Origin: an uncultured Lachnospiraceae bacterium
Lineage (GTDB): Bacteria > Bacillota_A > Clostridia > Lachnospirales > Lachnospiraceae
Direction of reading: 5' to 3'
DNA length: 7,746 nucleotides
NCBI GenBank assembly: GCA_902767195.1
Contig: CACXGS010000325.1
Location: 1-7,746 of the forward strand
The position numbers and the translations under genes were made by a program. This document shows, one piece after another, positions 1-6,863 of this stretch. Positions within the stretch are counted from its first letter, which is position 1. Each line of letters begins with the position of its first letter. The notes below the pieces were generated by a model that saw nothing but the letters and a program-made list of their open reading frames with translations, was not told the DNA's origin and did not search any database.

Positions 1-193
1 CAAAATTCGTGACAAGGCCATACTTTCTGGCAATCTTTCCGTCAGCCATATCGGTAAGGCTTGCAATAATGAAAACAACATCGGCAATCCAGAACCGATA
101 GGGGCCGGCAATGTCTGCCAACAGGAAAAATACAAAAAATGGAATGAGGATAATTCTCAAAATAGTCAGCTTATTTGGTAAATTCATCGGCAT
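1..193 (-). CDS. pgsA: CDP-diacylglycerol--glycerol-3-phosphate 3-phosphatidyltransferase, N-terminal part (cut by window edge)
   Basis: Integral membrane enzyme that transfers the phosphatidyl group from CDP-diacylglycerol to glycerol-3-phosphate, the committed step to phosphatidylglycerol. Only the first 64 residues are in the window. They begin MPMNLPNKLTILRI, followed by a hydrophobic first membrane segment (roughly residues 13-30). Then comes the start of the CDP-alcohol phosphotransferase signature: D48, D51, G52, A55 and R56 in DMADGKIAR. The second half of the signature (G, D, D) lies beyond the edge. I chose the ATG at 193 because an AGGAG (203-207) sits 9 bases upstream. The next in-frame ATG, at 187, matches the usual MNLPNKLT family start but lies 15 bases from that site. 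The gene overlaps the end of rimO by 23 bases, which suggests translational coupling. Identification is firm; the exact start is not. Confidence 0.93.
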   Translation of the reverse strand, partial: MPMNLPNKLTILRIILIPFFVFFLLADIAGPYRFWIADVVFIIASLTDMADGKIARKYGLVTNF

Positions 194-1553
194 AAATCAC
201 ATCTCCTATCAAATCATATTCACTGGCTGCATCAATTCGGACGGATACTATATCTCCAGATACCAGCTCCTCGGGGGAGCGTACAAACACGTTGCCATCT
301 ACTTTGGGGGCATCCATGGTTGTTCTTCCGATATAGATATCTTCCTCATAGAGATAGCCTTCAATCAGCACGTCCATTTCCTTTCCGATACAGGATTCGG
401 AAATGGCCAGTGAGATCTCCTGCTGCAACTCCATGATCCGGTCTCTGCGTTCCTGACGTACCTTTTCCGGAATCTGGCCGTCCATCCCGGCTGCCGGAGT
501 TCCCTCTTCTTCCGAATAGGGAAAGACACCGAGGCGCTCAAATTCCATCTGATCCACAAACTCAAGCATTCTCTCGAACTCTTCCTCCGTCTCACCGGGA
601 AATCCGGTGATCAACGTTGTCCGAAGGGTGATGTCGGGAATGACTTCACGCAGTCTGTTGATCCGGCATGTCAGCTCATTCTTCGTGGTTCTCCTACCCA
701 TTAATCTCAATATCCGATCCTCACTGTGCTGAATCGGCATGTCAAGATAATGGCATATCTTTGGTTCCTCTTTTATAACCGAAATAAGTTCTTCGGTAAT
801 CTCTTCGGGATAGCAGTATAACAGACGAATCCATCTGATACCTTCTATTCCGGAAAGCTTCTTCAGTAATTCGGGAAGACATTTCCTCCCATAAAGATCC
901 ACGCCGTAAACCGTGGTTTCCTGGGCTACCAGAATCAGTTCCCTGACGCCTCCCTCTGCAAGCAGCTCTGCCTCCTGCACCAGTTCTTCCATGGGGAAGC
1001 TGCGGTAGGATCCCCGGACAGAGGGAATCACGCAATAGGTACAGTTCTTATTGCAGCCTTCTGCAATCTTCAGGTAGGCAGTACCGCTACCGGAACTGAT
1101 GATGCGCTTATCAGGAAGAGCATCCGGCAGCAGATCTATAGAGGGAAGACAGCGGATTACAGCCTTATCTTCCTCTCTTTCCTCAACCTCATCCCTGTTT
1201 TCGAGCAGACGGTCTGCCACGGAGACAATATCGGTGTAACCGGTGGTGCCCACAATAGCATCGACTTCCGGAATTTCCTTCTCCATCTCATCGGCATAAC
1301 GCTGCGCCAGGCATCCTGTGACGATCAGTCCTTTCAGCCGGCCCTTCTGTTTCCAGGAAGCCATCTCCAGAATAGTATTAATACTCTCTTCCTTGGCATC
1401 GTGGATAAAGCAGCAGGTATTCACAACGATGACATCTGCCAGATCCTCCCGGTCGACAATGTTATAGCCGCCCTCCGTCAGCAGACCCAGCATCTTCTCG
1501 CTGTCCACCAGGTTCTTATCGCATCCCAGAGATACAAATAGTATATTCTTCAT
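171..1553 (-). CDS. rimO: Ribosomal protein S12 (aspartate) methylthiotransferase RimO
   Basis: Radical-SAM methylthiotransferase, expected to add a methylthio group to the conserved aspartate of ribosomal protein S12 using two 4Fe-4S clusters. Counting 460 residues from M at 1553, the N-terminal UPF0004 domain carries the three auxiliary-cluster cysteines: C11 (SLGCDKN), C47 (NTCCF) and C81 (TGCLAQRY). The radical-SAM CxxxCxxC triad is C167, C171 and C174 (EGCNKNCTYCVIP), followed by the typical PSVRGSYRS. The last 70 or so residues fit a TRAM domain. SLGCDKN close to the N terminus and the short total length point to RimO rather than the tRNA enzyme MiaB. The start at 1553 makes a TAATG overlap with the folD stop and puts the first cysteine at the usual place. 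An in-frame ATG at 1568 would add five residues but has no ribosome binding site in front. All key residues are present. Confidence 0.95.
   Translation of the reverse strand: MKNILFVSLGCDKNLVDSEKMLGLLTEGGYNIVDREDLADVIVVNTCCFIHDAKEESINTILEMASWKQKGRLKGLIVTGCLAQRYADEMEKEIPEVDAIVGTTGYTDIVSVADRLLENRDEVEEREEDKAVIRCLPSIDLLPDALPDKRIISSGSGTAYLKIAEGCNKNCTYCVIPSVRGSYRSFPMEELVQEAELLAEGGVRELILVAQETTVYGVDLYGRKCLPELLKKLSGIEGIRWIRLLYCYPEEITEELISVIKEEPKICHYLDMPIQHSEDRILRLMGRRTTKNELTCRINRLREVIPDITLRTTLITGFPGETEEEFERMLEFVDQMEFERLGVFPYSEEEGTPAAGMDGQIPEKVRQERRDRIMELQQEISLAISESCIGKEMDVLIEGYLYEEDIYIGRTTMDAPKVDGNVFVRSPEELVSGDIVSVRIDAASEYDLIGDVIYADEFTK
203..207 (-). promoter_or_regulatory. Ribosome binding site AGGAG for pgsA, inside rimO
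   Basis: AGGAG lies 9 bases from the ATG at 193 and 15 from the ATG at 187. It therefore favours the two-residue-longer PgsA start. It sits inside the last codons of rimO. Confidence 0.65.
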
Positions 1554-2401
1554 TATAAATGTTTCCATTCTGCAGCCCGGACGCAGTTGTTCATCAGCAT
1601 GGCGATGGTCATAGGTCCCACTCCTCCGGGAACCGGAGTGATCGCTGATACTTTATCCTTCACACGATCAAAATCCACATCCCCGCAAAGATGGTTATTC
1701 TCATCTCTGTGAATGCCCACATCAATAACGACTGCCCCTTCTTTTACATAGGATTCATCAAAAAATCTCGGCTTACCGATGGCTGCCACAAGGATGTCCG
1801 CTCTCTGACAGACTTTCTGTAAATCGCGGGTCCTGGAGTGACAGACGGTAACTGTCCCGTTCTCCCGGAGCAGGAGCATGGCCATAGGCTTTCCTACAAT
1901 GTTGCTTCGGCCTACCACAACACATTCCTTCCCCTCTATACTGATGCCGGAACGCTTGAGAAGCTGAATAATCCCGGCGGGGGTACAGGATACAAAACCC
2001 TGCTCTCCGATAGAGAGAGCCCCGACACTCTGAGGATGAAAACCATCCACATCTTTCTGTGGAGAGATGGCATGAATCACTTTCTTCTCGTCCATATGGC
2101 CGGGAATCGGCAGCTGGACCAGGATTCCGTCCACTTCCGGATCCGTATTCAAGTCCCGGATCAGAGAGAGCAATTCCTCTTCTCCGGTCTCCTCCGGCAA
2201 TTCGTAGGCTCTGGATTCAATACCGATATAAGCACATGCCTTCTTTTTATTGTTCACATATACGGTGGAGGCAGGATCCTGACCCACCTGGATGACTGCC
2301 AGGCAGGGGGTGATGCCCCGCTTTTTCATACCGGCTACTTCCTCTCTCAATTCATCACGAATCGCCGCGGAAATAGCCTTTCCGTCTATTATCAATGACA
2401 T
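1553..2401 (-). CDS. folD: Bifunctional methylenetetrahydrofolate dehydrogenase / methenyltetrahydrofolate cyclohydrolase FolD
   Basis: Cytosolic enzyme that interconverts 5,10-methylene-, 5,10-methenyl- and 10-formyl-tetrahydrofolate, normally with NADP(H), supplying one-carbon units for purines and formyl-Met. The 282-residue length is typical. Visible active-site residues are Y48 and K52 (SxxYVxNKxK), Q96 (VQLPIPGH) and D119 (KDVDGFHP). These match E. coli Tyr50, Lys54, Gln98 and Asp121 with a constant offset of two. The Rossmann part shows VVGRSNIVGKPMAMLLL, and the C terminus carries TPVPGGVGPMTIAML. The start at 2401 is supported by AGGGG (2411-2415) 9 bases upstream and by the family-typical MSLIIDGK. 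A further upstream in-frame ATG at 2446 lies at the foot of a hairpin and has no binding site. The gene lies 107 bases after ftsK and overlaps rimO by one base. It appears intact. Confidence 0.97.
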   Translation of the reverse strand: MSLIIDGKAISAAIRDELREEVAGMKKRGITPCLAVIQVGQDPASTVYVNNKKKACAYIGIESRAYELPEETGEEELLSLIRDLNTDPEVDGILVQLPIPGHMDEKKVIHAISPQKDVDGFHPQSVGALSIGEQGFVSCTPAGIIQLLKRSGISIEGKECVVVGRSNIVGKPMAMLLLRENGTVTVCHSRTRDLQKVCQRADILVAAIGKPRFFDESYVKEGAVVIDVGIHRDENNHLCGDVDFDRVKDKVSAITPVPGGVGPMTIAMLMNNCVRAAEWKHL

Positions 2402-2434
2402 ATCTGTTATCCCCTGTAAAATAATATTCAGCTT

Positions 2435-2463
2435 ATAGTATCGCATTTCCCGGTTTTCGTAAA
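2435..2463 (-). promoter_or_regulatory. Weak candidate promoter for folD-rimO-pgsA
   Basis: On the minus strand, TTTACG (2463-2458) and TACTAT (2440-2435) are separated by 17 bases, each matching the sigma-A consensus at four of six positions. It lies upstream of the folD start with room for a short leader. The -35 box overlaps the hairpin loop. The match is weak and could be chance; the case rests partly on the 107-base gap being the largest internal gap in the run. Confidence 0.25.
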
Positions 2464-2476
2464 GGAAAACCGGGAA
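2447..2476 (-). other. Perfect 12-bp hairpin between ftsK and folD (not a canonical terminator)
   Basis: TTCCCGGTTTTC and its exact reverse complement GAAAACCGGGAA (2447-2458 and 2465-2476) flank a 6-base loop. In the direction of the genes (minus strand) the stem is followed by ATGCGATACT, with no U-run, so a strong intrinsic terminator is not supported. It could be an RNA processing or stabilising element, a partial attenuator, or a Rho-independent terminator of poor efficiency. On the plus strand the stem is followed by a weakly T-rich stretch, but no plus-strand gene ends here. Confidence 0.75.
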
Positions 2477-2508
2477 TCTTTATTAAAATCGTAAGCAAAC
2501 CGGACAGG

Positions 2509-5445
2509 TCAGCTGTTGGCCGACAGATAATCCTCCAGTTCTTCAGGGGACATGAGAATCTTTCTGGGCTTTGTCCCTTCCTCAGGGCCTACAATACCGG
2601 CTTCAGCCAGCTGGTCGATGATTCGCGCCGCCCGGTTGAAACCGATCTTGAACATTCTCTGCAGCATGCCGATGGTAGCTTTGTCTTTTTCCATGATAAA
2701 GCGAGCTGCCGCTTCAAAGTATTCATCCCGGTCCTGGCTGACTGTCTCAGTCTTTATATTCTTCTCAATCTTTTCCGTGACTTTCTTATCGTATGCCTGT
2801 TTGATCCTGGCATTTCCTCTCAGGAAATCCGTAATCTTAATAATATCCTCATCGGTGATCAGGGCGCTCTGTACCCGGACCGGTTTCTGATAACCGGAGG
2901 GATAGAACAGCATATCGCCGTTACCCAGAAGTTTCTCGGCACCGTTCATATCAATGATCGTCCGGGAATCGGTTCCGGAGGAAACGGACAGAGCTACTCT
3001 GGAAGGCACGTTAGCCTTGATCAGACCGGTGATAACGTCCACCGAAGGTCTCTGGGTAGCAATAACCATATGGATACCGGCGGCCCTTGCCAGCTGGGAA
3101 AGGCGGACGATAGCATCTTCCACTTCACTCTTGGCAACCATCATAAGGTCTGCCAGCTCATCGATGATAATGACGATCTGAGGCAGTTTGGAAAGCTTCT
3201 CCTCACTTACCTCTCCGCTGCGGATGAGGGCATCCACCTTCTTATTGTATCCTGAGAGATTTCTGGTTCCGGTCTCGGCAAACTTTCTGTAGCGGTCAGT
3301 CATCTCGGATACTGCCCAGTTCAGGGCACCGGAAGCCTTCTTGGGATCTGTTACTACCGGAATCAGCAAGTGAGGGATCCCGTTATATACATTAAGTTCG
3401 ACCATCTTGGGGTCCACCATAATAAAGCGGACTTCTTCCGGTGTCGCCTTATAGATGATACTCATAATGATTGTGTTAATAAAAACGGACTTACCGGAAC
3501 CGGTTGTACCGGCCACCAGCATATGGGGCATTTTTGCCAGATCCGCCATGACGATCTTTCCGCCGATATCCTTACCGGCAGCAAAAGCCAGCTTGGACTT
3601 CATGTTACGGAAGGTCCTGTTATCAATCAGATCGCGGAAATATACGGTCTGTACCTTCTTGTTGGGCACTTCGATCCCGATTGCCGCCTTCCCGGGTATG
3701 GGAGCTTCAATACGGATATCCGCCGCAGCCAGGTTGAGCTTGATATCGTCGGTAAGGGAGACGATCTTGCTGACCTTAACTCCCTGCTCCGGGAAAAGCT
3801 CATAGCGGGTAACCGACGGACCGCAGCTGATGTTGGTGATCTTAACATTGACACCGAAACTGCGCAAAGTCTGCTGCAGCTTCATGGCTGTCTCTTTCAG
3901 TTCGGCATCCATCTCTTCGCCGGTCTCTTTGGACCCTGCCGTAAGAAGAGTAACCGGTGGGAAAAGATAGTCAGAAGAAGCCGGGACTGTTCCCTCAGCC
4001 AGAGGCCTGGGGGCAGCAGCACGGTCGATGGTAATCTGATCCTTGTCCCCGGTCTTCTCTTTTTTGGCCGGCTTTCCTCTCTTCTCTTCTGAGGATACGG
4101 GAGTCTTTCCCATGATCATAGCCGTCTCCGGATCCATGTCATTAACCGGCGGCTCTTCCTCCATGATATGGAAAGCATTGACATCATCCTGAAGGGAATC
4201 TGTCTCAGGGACAGATGTTTCAGGAACAGAAGTTTCCGGCATGGAAACCTCAGGAATCGAAACCTCAGGAATGGAGACCTCAGGAACAGTAGCCTCCGGC
4301 AGAATCTCTTCCACCGAACGGAAAACGTTACCGGCCATAGCCGGTGCTACAGGCTTCACAGCGATTCCTCTGCCGTTTCCTGTATCAAAAGCAGAATAAT
4401 CCAGCTCCCCTGTGAAAGGATCTGTTTTGCCATCCTCCTCATCAAAGGGATAGACATGGGCATGAAGTTCTTCCACAGAATCCCTGTTCTTCACCCCGTC
4501 CGATGATACGAACACCGGTATATTTACAGGCTCTTTCCGTTTTGTTTTCTCTTTCTTAGCCTCCGTCTCACGGCTTCTGGTATCGTTAATCTCTTTCTCT
4601 ATCTCTTTAACCTTATCCTCCAGTTTCTTCTCTCTGTCGGATGTTTTTGATTCGGTCACAGGCTCCGGTGTATCCTCATAATACCCGGCAGCGTCGCCTT
4701 CCTCCAAAGATGCATAGTAAGCTTCTTCCCGCTGGCGCTTCTTCTCCTGGATCTTATCCTGCCACATCTGGTATTTGGTCCGGATCACAGTATAAGTGTT
4801 CCGGAAAAACTCTACCACAGACTTCTGGGTCAGCATAACAACAGCAAGAATCAGAAGGCAGAGAAGAATGATCACAGCACCGGGAATACCAAAGCCCCGG
4901 CGAAGAATCTCCGTGAATCCTCCTGCTATAATTCCTCCCAGATGAGGATCTGCCGCCGAATCACCGAAAATCTCTTCGAGAGCATAACCTTCCGGCGCCG
5001 TAAACAGCTGGGCGATGCCGGATATAACCATCATAATGATGAACAAAGCGCCGCTCTTTTTGATAGAAAGAACACTGTAGTCATTGGCAATCAGCATGAA
5101 GACGATCACACAAAGAACAATGGGCATGGCATACTGGGAGAATCCGAATACACCGAAGAAAAATGATTTCAGAATCTTGCCCACTTCTCCGCAGAGATTA
5201 AAATTGCTGAGCATCATCAGAATGGTCAGTCCGACAGCAACGATGATCGTCACTTCATTGCTCATGGGAATGCCTTCGGTCCCCTCTTCCGGGGGGACTT
5301 GAGGCGCGCTTCTGCGAGGCGTCTGTGCCTTTGCCACAGTCTTCTTCCCGCCGGAGGTTTTCTTTTTCCGGGGAGACCTGGGCGCGCTGCCCCTGCTGCC
5401 CATCGTTTCGTGTTTGTCAAATGTTTTCAAAGCTTTCTGAGCCAT
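2509..5445 (-). CDS. ftsK: DNA translocase FtsK/SpoIIIE
   Basis: Membrane-anchored, hexameric, ATP-driven double-stranded DNA pump that clears chromosomal DNA through the division or sporulation septum. The protein is 978 residues. A basic N terminus (residues 20-46) is followed by four hydrophobic segments at about 65-80, 97-119, 131-148 and 186-205. A charged, helix-prone linker includes about 225-305. Residues 382-416 form a pentapeptide repeat. The alpha domain is near 515-615. The RecA-like motor has Walker A GTTGSGKS (646-653), Walker B with D762 and E763 (IIIDELAD), and the ATQRPSVDVITG motif. A winged-helix gamma domain, which reads DNA polarity sequences in this family, occupies about 907-978. 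GAGGTG (5451-5456) sits 5 bases before the ATG. It is longer than the roughly 750-800 residues common in Firmicutes because of the expanded linker. It follows the HsdM-like gene by 17 bases. FtsK versus SpoIIIE naming cannot be settled here. Confidence 0.97.
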   Translation of the reverse strand: MAQKALKTFDKHETMGSRGSAPRSPRKKKTSGGKKTVAKAQTPRRSAPQVPPEEGTEGIPMSNEVTIIVAVGLTILMMLSNFNLCGEVGKILKSFFFGVFGFSQYAMPIVLCVIVFMLIANDYSVLSIKKSGALFIIMMVISGIAQLFTAPEGYALEEIFGDSAADPHLGGIIAGGFTEILRRGFGIPGAVIILLCLLILAVVMLTQKSVVEFFRNTYTVIRTKYQMWQDKIQEKKRQREEAYYASLEEGDAAGYYEDTPEPVTESKTSDREKKLEDKVKEIEKEINDTRSRETEAKKEKTKRKEPVNIPVFVSSDGVKNRDSVEELHAHVYPFDEEDGKTDPFTGELDYSAFDTGNGRGIAVKPVAPAMAGNVFRSVEEILPEATVPEVSIPEVSIPEVSMPETSVPETSVPETDSLQDDVNAFHIMEEEPPVNDMDPETAMIMGKTPVSSEEKRGKPAKKEKTGDKDQITIDRAAAPRPLAEGTVPASSDYLFPPVTLLTAGSKETGEEMDAELKETAMKLQQTLRSFGVNVKITNISCGPSVTRYELFPEQGVKVSKIVSLTDDIKLNLAAADIRIEAPIPGKAAIGIEVPNKKVQTVYFRDLIDNRTFRNMKSKLAFAAGKDIGGKIVMADLAKMPHMLVAGTTGSGKSVFINTIIMSIIYKATPEEVRFIMVDPKMVELNVYNGIPHLLIPVVTDPKKASGALNWAVSEMTDRYRKFAETGTRNLSGYNKKVDALIRSGEVSEEKLSKLPQIVIIIDELADLMMVAKSEVEDAIVRLSQLARAAGIHMVIATQRPSVDVITGLIKANVPSRVALSVSSGTDSRTIIDMNGAEKLLGNGDMLFYPSGYQKPVRVQSALITDEDIIKITDFLRGNARIKQAYDKKVTEKIEKNIKTETVSQDRDEYFEAAARFIMEKDKATIGMLQRMFKIGFNRAARIIDQLAEAGIVGPEEGTKPRKILMSPEELEDYLSANS
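4198..4302 (-). repeat. 15-bp in-frame tandem repeat in the ftsK linker (seven pentapeptides xPExx)
   Basis: Seven consecutive pentapeptides, LPEAT-VPEVS-IPEVS-IPEVS-MPETS-VPETS-VPETD, correspond to FtsK residues 382-416. The repeat is also visible in the DNA as a degenerate 15-base unit with core CCTGAGG/A. It lies in the region between the membrane anchor and the motor, where FtsK proteins are usually disordered and poorly conserved. Copy number may therefore vary between strains. Function is probably spacer-like, with regularly spaced Pro-Glu giving an extended acidic tether (inference). Confidence 0.85.
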
Positions 5446-5462
5446 ATTTTCACCTCTATCAT

Positions 5463-6851
5463 CTATACGAGCTCTAAGGCCCTTCTATACATAATCATCT
5501 TCTGATCGATCTCTGTTAACTCCCTGTCGATCTCTGCGATTCTCTTCTTTCTCTCTTCCAGGTCCAGGGCCATATCCCGAACCGTCTTGGCAATGTATCT
5601 GGGAAGATTCAGATTATAATCATTCTTCCGGATATCCTCAATATCCACACAGGCGGAAAAACCGGGAATACTTTCCCTCTTATCCATCACTTCCTTAAGA
5701 TGTTCAAACTCCGGATCTCCCATATTCCCCTGGTCTGTACAATCGAAGAACATGATATCTTTCCGGTCACGGTTCATTCTGAAAAAGAGCATGGCTTCCT
5801 GTTGCCCGGCAGATAAAAACATCTGATCCGGCAGCAGGATCACGGTCTCAAGGCAGTTAAGCTCCTGTATCAGATATCTTCTGATCTGGGACTCCTTCCC
5901 TTCCCGGTATAAAAGAGCGCTTGGAAGAATAGCCGCCATCGTCCCCTTCTCCTCTAAAATGGGTAGGGCAGACATGACAAAAGGCAGCTCCCCTTTGGAC
6001 CGGGAACCAAGCAGGTCCTTATTCCAGGGCAGGCGGGATGATTCCAGAATCAGATTGCCGGCTTCAACACCATCCGGCATAAAAACAGCAACCCTGTCCA
6101 TCTTTTCCGGGGGGAGACCCAGCTCATTCCACTCTCCCTTCTCCATCAGATGAACGGATTCGGGAGATGCCCCTCTCATGAAATACAGGACTCGGACGAT
6201 CTCCAGAAAAACGGGGTTGGACTCATATCCGTAAAGAAAAAGGTCCTCCCCGGGTGAGGCTCCTTCCTGCAGGGGGGCGGAACCATCAAAAAGAATGCCA
6301 TACTGAAACTCGGGTACAAAAACATTCCTCCCTTCGCATGGCACACTCTCAAATAATAATCGATAAAGATTCAGGCAGGAATCGGATATATAAGTCTCTT
6401 TTTTTGCTCTGGCAAACTGGATCATCAGATCGTGAAAAAGAGACGGAAAATGACTGTAAAGAAGCTCATCACAATTCCAGCTGTCAATCTTTTTAATAAT
6501 CTTACGGATAAATCTGGCATAACTCTTCTGTTTCTCCTGGGAATGCATCTCATCCAGCATTCTGCAGAAGGAGAAATCCCTGAGATAAAAATAGCCGTTA
6601 TGTAAATGGATGAATGCTGAAGCATTCTCCATGAAAGTCAGAAATGAAGGAATCTGGAGCTTTCCCCGAAGGGCCATCCGGACCAGCTCTTTAAGCTTGT
6701 ATCTGTCCTCCAGCAGGCTGTCATACTTCAGACAGCAGTATTCGTAAAACAGGAGAAAGACACAGCAGTCCCTGTATTCCTCGAAAGTCAGACCGGGATG
6801 GCTCTCTGTGATCAGAGACATAAATTCAATTCTTAATTGTTTTTCATCCAT
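5463..6851 (-). CDS. Degenerate HsdM-like (type I N-6 DNA methylase fold) protein lacking both catalytic motifs
   Basis: 462 residues resembling a shortened type I methylase subunit. Residues 1-50 look like the HsdM helical N-terminal region (FEEYRDCCVFLLFYEYCCLK). Residues 177-187 occupy the place of the AdoMet motif I, then LFLYGYESNP...RVLYFMRGASPESVHL resembles the segment that follows in HsdM. The expected NPPFG is FMPDG at 257-261. After it, residues 285-370 keep HsdM-like order (AAILPSALLYREGKESQIRRYL, then VILLPDQMF), and NDYNLNLPRYI (410-420) matches the HsdM NDYNLNxSRY element. The C-terminal 30 residues look coiled-coil. Because motif I reads VPEFQYGIL and the catalytic Asn is replaced by Phe, methyltransferase activity is not expected. 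It starts 12 bases after the HsdS-like gene, with AGGAG (6861-6865) overlapping that gene's stop, and ends 17 bases before ftsK. The reading frame is intact, so it is unlikely to be a decaying pseudogene. Function is unknown. Confidence 0.8.
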   Translation of the reverse strand: MDEKQLRIEFMSLITESHPGLTFEEYRDCCVFLLFYEYCCLKYDSLLEDRYKLKELVRMALRGKLQIPSFLTFMENASAFIHLHNGYFYLRDFSFCRMLDEMHSQEKQKSYARFIRKIIKKIDSWNCDELLYSHFPSLFHDLMIQFARAKKETYISDSCLNLYRLLFESVPCEGRNVFVPEFQYGILFDGSAPLQEGASPGEDLFLYGYESNPVFLEIVRVLYFMRGASPESVHLMEKGEWNELGLPPEKMDRVAVFMPDGVEAGNLILESSRLPWNKDLLGSRSKGELPFVMSALPILEEKGTMAAILPSALLYREGKESQIRRYLIQELNCLETVILLPDQMFLSAGQQEAMLFFRMNRDRKDIMFFDCTDQGNMGDPEFEHLKEVMDKRESIPGFSACVDIEDIRKNDYNLNLPRYIAKTVRDMALDLEERKKRIAEIDRELTEIDQKMIMYRRALELV

Positions 6852-6863
6852 AGGTCATCTCTC

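Noticed and set aside
1554..1568. Five-residue extension of RimO from an ATG at 1568
   Set aside because: No ribosome binding site in front. The ATG at 1553 forms TAATG with the folD stop and gives the typical distance to the first cluster cysteine.
1838..2398. 186-codon plus-strand open frame opposite folD
   Set aside because: It is antisense to an intact FolD and its translation resembles no family; a shadow of the codon bias of folD.
2402..2446. 15-residue extension of FolD from an ATG at 2446
   Set aside because: No ribosome binding site; the ATG abuts the hairpin and the extension lies upstream of a good AGGGG site for the family-typical MSLIIDGK start.
2447..2490. Intrinsic terminator after ftsK
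   Set aside because: The stem is strong, but the minus-strand sequence after it has no run of T. The T-rich side faces the plus strand, where no gene ends.
3370..4092. 240-codon plus-strand open frame opposite ftsK
   Set aside because: It is antisense to the well-conserved FtsK motor and alpha domain, shows no recognisable domain, and has no supporting promoter or ribosome site that I could see.
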